From: a virus
Direction: 5' to 3' (one strand)
IMG/VR virus record: IMGVR_UViG_3300033149_007547
Coordinates: 1 to 31,211 of that record
Length of the DNA: 31,211 nt
Part shown: positions 6,911-13,975 of the stretch, piece after piece
How the letters are laid out: each line of letters begins with the position of its first letter
How positions within the stretch are numbered: position 1 is the stretch's first letter
Program-made: the position numbers and the translations under genes
The notes under the pieces: generated by a model
The model's database searches: none
The model's input: the letters and a program-made list of their open reading frames with translations, nothing else
What the model was told of the DNA's origin: nothing

Positions 6911-8229
6911 AAATCGAAATGCGGGACATCGAGCAAGTGAAGGAGTATGAGGGGAATCCGCGCCGGAACGAGGACGCGGTGGACGCGGTGGCCAACTCCA
7001 TCCGCGAGTTCGGATTCAGGCAGCCCATCGTAGTGGACGAGGAGGGTGTGGTCATCGTCGGGCACGCGCGTCTCAAGGCAGCCGTGAAGCTGGGGCTGAA
7101 GAAGGTCCCTGTCCACGTGGCGCGGGGTCTCAGCCCCGAGCAGATTCGGGCCTACCGCCTGGCCGACAATGCCACGCGGGACCTCTCGGAGTGGGATTAC
7201 GAGCTGCTTCCCATTGAGCTTGGCGCGCTCAAGGATGCCGGCTACGACCTGGAGCTTATCGGCTTCCCTGAGGACGAGCTGGCCGAAATCATGGATACCG
7301 GTGAGCTGAAGGAGGGCCTGACCGACCCCGACCAGGTGCCGGAGCCACCCGATGAGGCAATCACGCGGCGGGGCGACCTGTGGATTCTCGGCGGTCACCG
7401 GCTGCTCTGCGGGGACGCCGGCGAGGCAGAGGAGGTGGATCGCCTCCTCGAGGGCGGGGCCATCCAGCTGGTGAATACGGATCCGCCCTACAACGTGCGC
7501 GTCGAGCCTCGCAGCGCTACGGCCATTGCCGCAGGCCTCAGCTCGTTTGCGCCGGACCCCTACGGGCGCAAGAGGAAAGGCTTGATGCACCACCAGGCCT
7601 TCGATGTTGCCCGCGGCGTCATTGACCCGAGCAAGGCGCGGGCGAAGATGCGCGCCAAAGACCGGCCACTGGAAGGCGACTTCCTCCCGGACGAGGAGTT
7701 CGCCGCGCTGCTCCGGTTATGGTTTGGACAGGTGGCCCGAGTGCTCGAGCCAGGCCGGGCCTTTTACATTTGGGGAGGATACTCGAACGTCGGCAACATG
7801 CCGGCAGCCCTGGCGGACTGCGGGCTCTACTTCTCACAGGCCATCATCTGGGTCAAGGGCCACCCCGTGATGTGCCGCAAGGACTTCATGGGCAACCACG
7901 AGTGGTGTTTCTATGGTTGGCGCGAGGGCGCAGCGCACAAGTTCTTCGGGCCCCCGAACGTGGCCGACGTGTGGGAAGTGAAGAAGACGCCCCCGCAGAA
8001 GATGCAGCACCTGACCGAGAAGCCGGTCGAGCTGGCGGTGCGTGCGATCCAGTACTCAAGTCGCCCGGGCGAAAACGTGTTTGACCCGTTCGGCGGCTCT
8101 GGCTCGACGCTCATCGCATGTGAGCAGGCGGGCCGGCGCTGCTACATGATGGAGGTCGACGCCCTCTACTGCGACGTCATCGTCCGGCGGTGGGAACAGT
8201 TCACCGGCCAGAAAGCTCAACGGGAATAA
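6907..8229 (+). CDS. ParB-like domain fused to beta-class DNA methyltransferase
   Basis: The 440-residue protein has an N-terminal ParB/sulfiredoxin-type domain (residues 1-105: EGNPRRNEDAVDAVANSIRE, then IVVDEEGVVIVGHARLKAA). The methyltransferase domain has motif IV DPPY at 192-195 and the SAM-binding motif FDPFGGSGST at 392-401. Motif IV before motif I is the beta-class order for N6-adenine or N4-cytosine enzymes. Such fusions are common in phages, where they protect DNA or regulate genes. No restriction partner is visible. ATG 6907 is chosen over ATG 6901 because GGGAG at 6895-6899 gives correct spacing. Confidence 0.9.
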   Translation: MKIEMRDIEQVKEYEGNPRRNEDAVDAVANSIREFGFRQPIVVDEEGVVIVGHARLKAAVKLGLKKVPVHVARGLSPEQIRAYRLADNATRDLSEWDYELLPIELGALKDAGYDLELIGFPEDELAEIMDTGELKEGLTDPDQVPEPPDEAITRRGDLWILGGHRLLCGDAGEAEEVDRLLEGGAIQLVNTDPPYNVRVEPRSATAIAAGLSSFAPDPYGRKRKGLMHHQAFDVARGVIDPSKARAKMRAKDRPLEGDFLPDEEFAALLRLWFGQVARVLEPGRAFYIWGGYSNVGNMPAALADCGLYFSQAIIWVKGHPVMCRKDFMGNHEWCFYGWREGAAHKFFGPPNVADVWEVKKTPPQKMQHLTEKPVELAVRAIQYSSRPGENVFDPFGGSGSTLIACEQAGRRCYMMEVDALYCDVIVRRWEQFTGQKAQRE

Positions 8230-8291
8230 GCAGAACGATGAGCACGAAACGCCGAGGCGTCTACCCCCGGTACCCGACAGAGTTACACAAG

Positions 8292-8786
8292 TCAGGTATC
8301 AAACAGGCTTCCCTGGGAAGGCAGCGGAAGCGCGTTAACTCCAGCCGCTTTGGCAATCCGGCGCAAGTTCCTGTCGTCGGAGTAGAATTCCGCCAACTTG
8401 AAGACCTTCGCAGATGCTATGATCTTCACATCATCGTAGATATCTGTCTTACTCTTGTTCTCACTCGCTTCGAGTTCCCTTATCACCTCTTGCGTGTCTG
8501 GCAACTGGTAGATACAAGCCGCTTCCATCGCCACGCGGGCATCGTATGGGATTATGAGGGCGGCATAGAAGCGATTCATCTCGTTCGGCCTGTACCGTCG
8601 CAGGAGCTCTTCAAGCGAGATGACGGACAGTGCGAGGCGTACATTTCGTTCCTTCAGCCTGGCAATCAGCGCTTTGGCTTGTCGAACCTTGTCTGGCCTC
8701 GCCTTCGGTCTCGATTCAAATGCCCAAGCGATGATCTGAGTGTCCATGCCGATGACTGGCTTTGGGCTATGATCGCGCGGGCTCAC
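8292..8786 (-). CDS. PIN-domain nuclease, VapC-like toxin candidate
   Basis: The 164-residue protein carries the acidic residues of a PIN nuclease: Asp15 in GMDTQ, Glu59/60 in SVISLEELL, Asp118/119 in IYDDVKIIASA, and Asp137/138 in FYSDDRNL. PIN enzymes usually cut RNA, and many are toxins of toxin-antitoxin pairs. It is read 15 bases after the 245-residue gene on the same strand, so the two are co-transcribed. The start is GTG with GGAGA 7 bases upstream. It faces the methyltransferase gene tail to tail. The partner is not a recognised VapB antitoxin, so pairing is inferred from gene order. Confidence 0.8.
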   Translation of the reverse strand: MSPRDHSPKPVIGMDTQIIAWAFESRPKARPDKVRQAKALIARLKERNVRLALSVISLEELLRRYRPNEMNRFYAALIIPYDARVAMEAACIYQLPDTQEVIRELEASENKSKTDIYDDVKIIASAKVFKLAEFYSDDRNLRRIAKAAGVNALPLPSQGSLFDT

Positions 8787-8801
8787 CGGCGTTTCTCCAG
8801 G

Positions 8802-9539
8802 TCATCCGCTTTCCTCGAAGACGCGCCGCAGAGCATTGAAGGCCTCATTTGCGTGCACATCCTTATAGGTGCCGAGGCGCTGTGCCCGAAACGCGCGCAG
8901 CTCGCCCGTCGCGGCATCCCATGTGGCAGTTCCTTCGAGCACGACATGTGTGTAAAGCCTGGTCCCTACTTTCTTGCACAGGTCTTCATCGGCTGCACAT
9001 ATGATCCGTTTGTCAGGTGGGATGCGGAGAGCAATCCGTGGGGTAGCCCCTCCCACATCTTCCACGACGCCGAAGAGAGAAGTGCCACCTTCTATAGGGA
9101 CAGTCGTACCGGGAAGCTCTTCCTCAGCGAATTGGCGCACGACCGCGACCGTTTTGCCTCTGCGAATTACCTCCAGGTCAACGCCGCGCCTTGTGGCGAT
9201 TCTGCGCAAGGCTTGAATCGACTGCTGCGCCAGCTCGGGCAAGGTCTCGAGTTCGTTGGTCCGGATGGCTTGCGAATAGGTATCGATTGCAGGCTCAGCC
9301 AGATCTGGAACAGGCGAGCTGACTGCCAGCTCCGTGCTTCCTGCCTCTCTGATGCTCACGAGCGCGACAAGGAAATCGTCCGGCAGCGGCTGACCTTGTC
9401 TGCTCTGCCGGGCGAGAGCGGTAATGCCTTTCTCGATTTCGGAAAGGATTTGGACGAGCTCGCCGATCGGCAGTCGGTCAGGGGTGACATCGCCTGGCAG
9501 TCGCACCGCCATCAGCTCTTCGTATCGACTCTGGTCCAT
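8802..9539 (-). CDS. Unrecognised 245-residue partner of a PIN nuclease
   Basis: No known family was recognised. The protein starts MDQSRYEELMAVRLPGD. It then has a helical region (about 25-110) with a LVQILSEIEKGITALA stretch, and a C-terminal part rich in beta strands (about 130-225). No DNA-binding AbrB, RHH or HTH motif typical of VapB is obvious. The ATG at 9539 follows GGGGAGG and is preferred over a start 33 bases upstream. Its own promoter-like sequence lies just upstream, and the PIN gene follows closely. It could be an unusual antitoxin, a sensor or a regulatory subunit. Confidence 0.65.
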   Translation of the reverse strand: MDQSRYEELMAVRLPGDVTPDRLPIGELVQILSEIEKGITALARQSRQGQPLPDDFLVALVSIREAGSTELAVSSPVPDLAEPAIDTYSQAIRTNELETLPELAQQSIQALRRIATRRGVDLEVIRRGKTVAVVRQFAEEELPGTTVPIEGGTSLFGVVEDVGGATPRIALRIPPDKRIICAADEDLCKKVGTRLYTHVVLEGTATWDAATGELRAFRAQRLGTYKDVHANEAFNALRRVFEESG

Positions 9540-9572
9540 GCCGCCTCCCCGTCCGCAGCTGATGTCGACCAC

Positions 9573-9603
9573 ATTTTAGCGCAATGCACGGTCTGCTCGT
9601 CAA
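9573..9603 (-). promoter_or_regulatory. Candidate promoter of the PIN module
   Basis: On the minus strand, TTGACG (forward 9598-9603) is followed after 19 bases by TAAAAT (forward 9573-9578). Each box matches the sigma-70 consensus at 5 of 6 positions, although the spacer is slightly long. The start codon of the 245-residue gene is about 34 bases downstream of the -10 box. This gives the two-gene module its own transcription. Confidence 0.45.
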
Positions 9604-9627
9604 GAGAAACCCCGCCTGATAAGGCGG
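9602..9627 (-). terminator. Weak intrinsic-terminator-like hairpin after the HARE-HTH gene
   Basis: Arms CCGCCT (9612-9617) and AGGCGG (9622-9627) pair perfectly around a 4-base loop. On the minus strand the hairpin is followed by GGTTTCTCTT. It lies between the end of the HARE-HTH gene and the promoter of the PIN module, so it would separate the two transcription units. The U-tract is poor. Confidence 0.4.
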
Positions 9628-9655
9628 AGATGAGAGGGGATGGTTGATGGTGAAC

Positions 9656-10210
9656 TCAGCGTGCCAGTTCGAACTTGCCCCTGGCGATCTTGCGGAACCG
9701 GGCCTGCTCGCCCTTCCTCTGAATCTCTCGCAGGATGGCGGCATAGATGGTGGCCGCCGGTGTCTTGCCATGGGACTGCCAGTAGCCCTTCTCGAATGCG
9801 CGCTCGACGATGGCCTTGCACGAGAGCGGCTCGTTGGCCTCCTCGAGCACCTTGGCCGCGGCGTCCAGGCCGCTTGCCTTGCTCTTTCGCGCCGTGTGCG
9901 CCTCTGGCGCGTTCTTCTCGTCGTTGGTGGCCTTGGCCTTGGCCTCGGGTTTCTTTGCGCCCTGCGGCCTCCTGGTGCGCCCTGTGGCCTCATCTGGCGG
10001 CTCTCCCAGGGCCGCCTCGCCTCGGCCAAGGTAGGCATCCCAGATGCACCGGAGGCGCTGGGCGCTCTTGATGCGCACCTGCCGGTTCGTCTGCTGGTTC
10101 GTTCCGATCCAGCCGCCCCTGGGGTGTTCCTCGTCGAGGACCACCGGGACCACATTGCCCGACACCTTGACCGCATACACCTCGCCGATTTGTACTTCGG
10201 CCTTCTTCAT
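9656..10210 (-). CDS. HARE-HTH domain protein
   Basis: The 184-residue protein ends in a HARE-HTH (HB1/ASXL) domain at about 112-184: SGLDAAAKVLEEANEPLSCK, then a helix with TPAATIYAAILREI and a final FRKIARGKFEL strand. The N-terminal 55 residues form a small beta domain (KAEVQIGEVYAVKVSG), and the middle is an Ala/Lys/Glu linker. The HARE-HTH domain is known from restriction enzymes, RNA polymerase delta and chromatin proteins, and is thought to bind DNA or recognise its state. The ATG at 10210 has GGGAGG 7 bases upstream, better than the GTG at 10216. It may regulate the phage or read modified DNA. Confidence 0.8.
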   Translation of the reverse strand: MKKAEVQIGEVYAVKVSGNVVPVVLDEEHPRGGWIGTNQQTNRQVRIKSAQRLRCIWDAYLGRGEAALGEPPDEATGRTRRPQGAKKPEAKAKATNDEKNAPEAHTARKSKASGLDAAAKVLEEANEPLSCKAIVERAFEKGYWQSHGKTPAATIYAAILREIQRKGEQARFRKIARGKFELAR

Positions 10211-10267
10211 GGCCACACCTCCCGTGGTGGGAAAGAAACGATGCCCGGCGCACGGTGCGCCGGCGAT

Positions 10268-10513
10268 TCACGAGTCCTCCCGCCCCGCCGCTGCTTCAGC
10301 GAGGGCCTCCTTGATGTCCTCGTGGTCCTGCTGGGCCAGGAAGGCCAGTGCCTGGATCAGCAGGTCTCTGAGGTGGCCGAGGTCGCCAGCGTGCGCGAAC
10401 GTCAGGCCCTCCTTCTCGGCGTACGCGGCATGCTCGATGAGCTCGAGCTCCAGCCAATCCAGAAGCGCGGCGATGTCGCGTTTCCGGCTCGTGTAGAGTT
10501 CCTTCGCGTCCAC
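10268..10513 (-). CDS. Small helical protein, unknown function
   Basis: The 81-residue acidic protein appears almost entirely helical (LLDWLELELIEHAAYAEK, then a DLLIQALAFLAQQ stretch). The GTG start has AAGGAG at a good distance. It lies in the minus-strand operon between the 79-residue protein and the HARE-HTH gene. It contains no Cys or membrane segment, and no family was recognised. Confidence 0.65.
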   Translation of the reverse strand: MDAKELYTSRKRDIAALLDWLELELIEHAAYAEKEGLTFAHAGDLGHLRDLLIQALAFLAQQDHEDIKEALAEAAAGREDS

Positions 10514-10525
10514 AGGCTTCTCCTT

Positions 10526-10765
10526 TCAGTCGGCAAAGTGCTGAAGAATGAGCTCGTATGCGGCCACGTCGCCGCACGAGCCCTCGAATCCCTCGAGGCT
10601 GCGGTGCAGTCCCCGGGCGAACTCCCGAATGGCCTCCGGGTCGCCGGCGTCGCAGGTCCGGCTCGTGCCGGTGCGGCCCAGGTCGACGATGATCAGCCCG
10701 GCGGCCTTGCCGATGGCGGCCGTGTGCCCGGGCCTGCCTTCTACCTCGATGCGTTCGATCCGCAT
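10526..10765 (-). CDS. Small protein, unknown function
   Basis: The 79-residue product has an N-terminal beta-like segment (MRIERIEVEGRPGHTAAIGK, then AAGLIIVDLGRTG) and a C-terminal helix ending in YELILQHFAD. The ATG follows two purine-rich sites (GGGAGATAGGAG). It is the first gene of the minus-strand operon that runs towards the PIN module, and is divergent from the packaging genes. No family was recognised. Confidence 0.65.
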   Translation of the reverse strand: MRIERIEVEGRPGHTAAIGKAAGLIIVDLGRTGTSRTCDAGDPEAIREFARGLHRSLEGFEGSCGDVAAYELILQHFAD

Positions 10766-11154
10766 TCTCCTATCTCCCTTCTGCGTAATGGCTTACCGCC
10801 ACCTCCATCACCACACATGAGGGCATGTTTCGGCGGAAACATCAAGGCCATTCTGCGGAATTTCGCGGCTTTTTTGCGGCCGTCGCAACCCTTTACGGCA
10901 TCGAGCGATACGACGTGGCGCCGGGGTTGGACGGGCGAATCCAAGGCGAGACGGGCGAGCGGCGGGGGCCGTGAGGAACCCCGGACCGACGGAGATGGCG
11001 CCTCCGGCGGCCTTTGTTCGCCGCCCGCCCGCGTGAGGACTCTTTCAGCATAGCACACACGGTCACGGGGTAAAGCGAATGCAGGCCGACGAGGCCGCGG
11101 TCGGGCAATCGGGCCCTCGACCCTGCCGCGCTGAAGCCCGAGGAGGCGGCGCGG
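10766..11154. promoter_or_regulatory. Divergent intergenic control region
   Basis: This stretch separates the minus-strand operon (from 10765) from the plus-strand packaging genes. It contains a perfect inverted repeat, ATGTTTC at 10825-10831 and GAAACAT at 10836-10842 around GGCG, which is operator-like. On the minus strand a TTGATG box overlaps it. The T-run at 10871-10876 follows a weak 5-bp hairpin. The right-hand end from about 11079 is probably coding (see the frameshift finding). No clear plus-strand promoter was recognised. Confidence 0.4.
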
Positions 11155-11379
11155 ATGCTCGGCGTGCGCCTCGAGGTCATCGAAGCGGACCTGGAGGCCG
11201 GCGCCCCGCGCAACGCGGACGGCACTATCAACCTGGTGCACTACGCGGCCTGGCTGAACGTGGCTTGCGAGGGAAGCGAGCAAACGCGTCGCGAGCCCGA
11301 AGGGCGAGTCCCGAAGGGATGCGACGCCGAAGGCGCGCACAACCTGAAGCTTCGCGAGGCCGGCGATGGCGAAGCTTGA
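11155..11379 (+). CDS. Small HTH-like protein before the terminase, possible small subunit
   Basis: The 74-residue ORF has a pattern (LGVRLEVIEADL, then NADGTINLVHYAAWL) that also occurs in the first 58 residues of the terminase ORF that follows. The upstream bases in the same frame would add RALDPAALKPEEAAR, which matches LDPRALRPSELVR of that paralogue, so the real protein probably starts earlier, across a 1-base frame difference near 11109. ATG 11155 itself has GAGGAGG 8 bases upstream. Its position suggests a terminase small-subunit or DNA-recognition role, which is an inference. Confidence 0.55.
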   Translation: MLGVRLEVIEADLEAGAPRNADGTINLVHYAAWLNVACEGSEQTRREPEGRVPKGCDAEGAHNLKLREAGDGEA

Positions 11380-11980
11380 CCCGCGGGCCCTGCGGCCCTC
11401 CGAGCTGGTGCGGCTCCTCAACTCCACTCCGCTCGGCGTCGTCACGGCGGACCACGTCCTGTGGCGGCAGCAGAACCGCGCCGGCTATCGCATCGGCGAC
11501 GGCAGGCGGATTGACCTGGTGCGCTACGTGGCCTGGCTGCTGCGCGAGCGGGAGGCGGCACGCGCGGAGGGCGAGAAGATGAGCGGCTCGGAGGGCTACA
11601 GGGGCGTCAAGGAGCGGGCCAGGGCCAGGGCGGCGCGCCTGAGCCTGGAGGGGCGCGACATAGCCCCCCTGCCCCCGGTTGCCAACCCCGAACGCAAGGC
11701 GCGCGCCTGCGCCGAGCTGCGCCTCTTCTGCGAGACCTACTTCCCGGAGACCTTCTGCCTGCCCTGGTCGGCCGACCACCTGAAGGTCATCAGCCGCATC
11801 GAGCAGGCGGTTCGGCGAGGGGGCCTGTTTGCGCTCGCCATGCCGCGCGGAAGCGGCAAGACCAGCCTCTGCGAGACGGCCTGCCTGTGGGCGGTGCTCA
11901 CGGGCGCCAGGGGCTTCGTGGCGCTCTGGCGCTCATCGGCTCCGATGAGGGACACGCAGAGAACATGCTGGCGGCGCTGA
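11366..11980 (+). pseudogene. Terminase large subunit, N-terminal fragment (frameshifted)
   Basis: This frame encodes an N-terminal HTH-like domain (residues 1-60), a basic linker, and the start of a terminase ATPase: FCETYFPETF and WSADHLKVI, then Walker A in MPRGSGKTS (about 159-167). It reads correctly to GARGFVAL (residue 187) and then drifts into unrelated residues (WRSSAPMRD) because of an 8-bp tandem duplication at 11919-11934. Removing one copy restores a single frame of about 769 residues with the next entry. Terminase pumps DNA into the prohead through the portal; in this state the ATPase would be cut off after Walker A. Confidence 0.85.
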
Positions 11981-13683
11981 AGAGCGAGCTTGAATGCAAC
12001 GACCGGCTGCTGGAGGACTTTCCGGGCGCGCTCTACCCCATCCGGTGCCTGGAGGGCATCGCAAATCGCTGCGCCGGGCAGCTCTACGAGGGCCGCCGCA
12101 CGCACATCGAGTGGACGGCGAAGGAGATCGTCTTTGCGACCATACCGGGCGAGCCGGCGAGCGGGGCCATCATCAAGGTGGCGGGCCTGACCGGCCGCAT
12201 CCGCGGCATGAAGCACAAGAAGCCCGACGGCTCGAGCGTGCGACCGGACCTGGTGGTGCTGGACGACCCTCAGACGGACGAGTCGGCGCGGAGCCTCTCG
12301 CAGTGCCAGACGCGCGAGAGCATCCTGGCGGGAGCGGTGCTGGGTCTTGCCGGCCCGGGCAGGAAGATAGCCGGCTTCATGCCCTGCACGGTCATCCGGC
12401 CCGGCGACATGGCGGACCGCATCCTGGACCGCGGGAAACACCCGGAGTGGCAGGGGGAACGAATGAAGATGGTCTACCGCTTTCCTGATAACCAGGCGCT
12501 CTGGGAGCGCTATGCGCAGATCCGCACCGACGAGCTCCGCGCCGGCGGGGACGGAAGGAAGGCCACGGAGTTCTACCGCCTCCACCGCGCCGAGATGGAC
12601 GCCGGCGCCGAGGTGGCCTGGCCGGAGAGGCACAATCCGGATGAGCTGAGCGGCATCCAGCACGCCATGAACCTGAAGCTCAGGGACGAGGCGGCCTTCT
12701 GGTCTGAGTACCAGAACGAGCCCATGCCTGAGGAGCTCCCAGAGGAGGTCGAGGCGCTCGATGCTGACTCCATAGCCGCCAAACTCAACGGGCGCGAGCG
12801 GGGTGCGGTGCCGGAGGGATGCACCCTCCTGACCGCCTTCGTGGACCTGCACCAGAAGGTGCTGTTCTGGGCCGTCTGCGCCTGGGAGGCGGACTTCACG
12901 GGCTACGTGGTGGACTACGGGGCGCACCCCGACCAGGGGCGGCCCTACTTTACCACCCGCGACGTGCAACGCACCCTGGGGCGGGTCTACCGGGGGAGGG
13001 GCCTTGAGGGGGCTATCTACGCCGGGCTGGAGAGGCTCTGCGCGGAGCTGCTGGGGCGCCAGTTCAAGCGGGACGATGGGGCGCTGATGCGCATCGAGCT
13101 GTGCCTGATAGACCAGGGCTGGCAGCGGGACCTGGTGCATCAGTTCTGCCGCCAGTGCGCGCACGGCGCGGCGCTCATGCCAGCCCGCGGCACGGGCATC
13201 ACGGCCTCGCAGAAGCCCATCAGCGAATACGACCGCAAGAGGGGCGACCAGATAGGGCTCGCCTGGTGGATACCGGGGGTGCGCGGGCGGCGGGCCCTCA
13301 GGCACGTCGAGGTGGACACGAACTGGTGGAAGACCTTTGTGCACGAGCGCCTGGCGACGGCGATGGGGGATCGGGGCTGCCTGTCGCTGTGGGGCAGGCG
13401 CCCGGAGCGGCATCGGCTCTTCGCCGAGCACCTGACGGCGGAGTATCGGGTGCGCACGGAGGGCCGGGGGCGGACGGTTGACGAGTGGAAGCTGCCGCCC
13501 TCGAAGCCCGACAACCACTGGCTGGACTGCCTGGTGGGCTGCGCGGCGGCGGCGTCGATGCGCGGGGTCCATCCGCCGGGGATGGCGCCGCAGGCCCCGG
13601 CGGGGGGGATGCGGCGGAAGGTGAAACTCTCAGAGCTCCAGCGGAGGAAGCGGCTTGAACGGGCGCGCGCGGGCGGCAGATGA
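11887..13683 (+). CDS. Terminase large subunit, main ATPase/nuclease part (GpA-like)
   Basis: The authentic sequence starts at about 11935 (IGSDEGHAENMLAALKSE); the preceding residues of this ORF are out-of-frame. Visible motifs are Walker B in LVVLDDPQTDE, and a nuclease domain with TAFVDLHQK, LCLIDQGWQRD and the C-terminal DNHWLDCLVGCAAAAS, a layout seen in GpA-type terminases. The nuclease cuts concatemers during packaging. The piece lacks Walker A, which lies in the other frame, so alone it should not power packaging. If the duplication is an assembly error, the gene is intact. It overlaps the zinc-ribbon gene downstream. Confidence 0.85.
   Translation: MGGAHGRQGLRGALALIGSDEGHAENMLAALKSELECNDRLLEDFPGALYPIRCLEGIANRCAGQLYEGRRTHIEWTAKEIVFATIPGEPASGAIIKVAGLTGRIRGMKHKKPDGSSVRPDLVVLDDPQTDESARSLSQCQTRESILAGAVLGLAGPGRKIAGFMPCTVIRPGDMADRILDRGKHPEWQGERMKMVYRFPDNQALWERYAQIRTDELRAGGDGRKATEFYRLHRAEMDAGAEVAWPERHNPDELSGIQHAMNLKLRDEAAFWSEYQNEPMPEELPEEVEALDADSIAAKLNGRERGAVPEGCTLLTAFVDLHQKVLFWAVCAWEADFTGYVVDYGAHPDQGRPYFTTRDVQRTLGRVYRGRGLEGAIYAGLERLCAELLGRQFKRDDGALMRIELCLIDQGWQRDLVHQFCRQCAHGAALMPARGTGITASQKPISEYDRKRGDQIGLAWWIPGVRGRRALRHVEVDTNWWKTFVHERLATAMGDRGCLSLWGRRPERHRLFAEHLTAEYRVRTEGRGRTVDEWKLPPSKPDNHWLDCLVGCAAAASMRGVHPPGMAPQAPAGGMRRKVKLSELQRRKRLERARAGGR
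11919..11934 (+). repeat. Exact 8-bp tandem duplication inside the terminase gene
   Basis: TGGCGCTC occurs twice without a gap, at 11919-11926 and 11927-11934. Because 8 is not a multiple of 3, the duplication shifts the reading frame. With one copy, the sequence reads GFVALIGSDEGH in a single frame, which joins the two terminase pieces smoothly. Confidence 0.9.
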
Positions 13684-13867
13684 GCGCGGGCGACGGGAAG
13701 AGGGCGACGGCCTCATCTGTCCCCGCTGTGGATGCAGGCACCTGAGGGTCCAGGCCACTCGCCGCTGGCTCAGCGGCAAAGTGCTGCGGGTGAGGGTCTG
13801 CCGCCACTGCGGCTACAAGCTCCGCACCGTGGAGGTGCCGGCGGGTCCGCCGCGAGAGGCGCTCTAA
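13655..13867 (+). CDS. Small zinc-ribbon protein
   Basis: The 70-residue protein has a four-Cys zinc ribbon (CPRC near residues 22-25, CRHC near 49-52) with a strand-rich middle (RVQATRRW, then GKVLRVRV) and an RTVEVP tail, like the ribbons of NrdR or small phage transcription-type proteins. The start is TTG, with GGAGG at 13643-13647; no ATG or GTG lies in frame before the first Cys. It overlaps the end of the terminase gene and is the last plus-strand gene before the minus-strand XRE/PIN cassette. Confidence 0.7.
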   Translation: MNGRARAADERGRREEGDGLICPRCGCRHLRVQATRRWLSGKVLRVRVCRHCGYKLRTVEVPAGPPREAL

Positions 13868-13975
13868 GGGTCGGGGAGGGGACTTTCAGAGGGTTTCCGG
13901 GCAACACCGCGCCTCACGAGAGGGCCTCTGGATGCAGAATTTGTGCACGAAACGAGCGCCATGGTAGCTTAACGT

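Noticed and set aside
8190-9647. 485-codon plus-strand frame covering the PIN module
   Set aside because: The minus-strand PIN and partner genes have catalytic motifs and ribosome sites, while this frame has no recognisable domain. Its early part (MSTKRRGVYPRYPTE, from about 8238) might be a remnant of an older gene after the methyltransferase, but there is no support.
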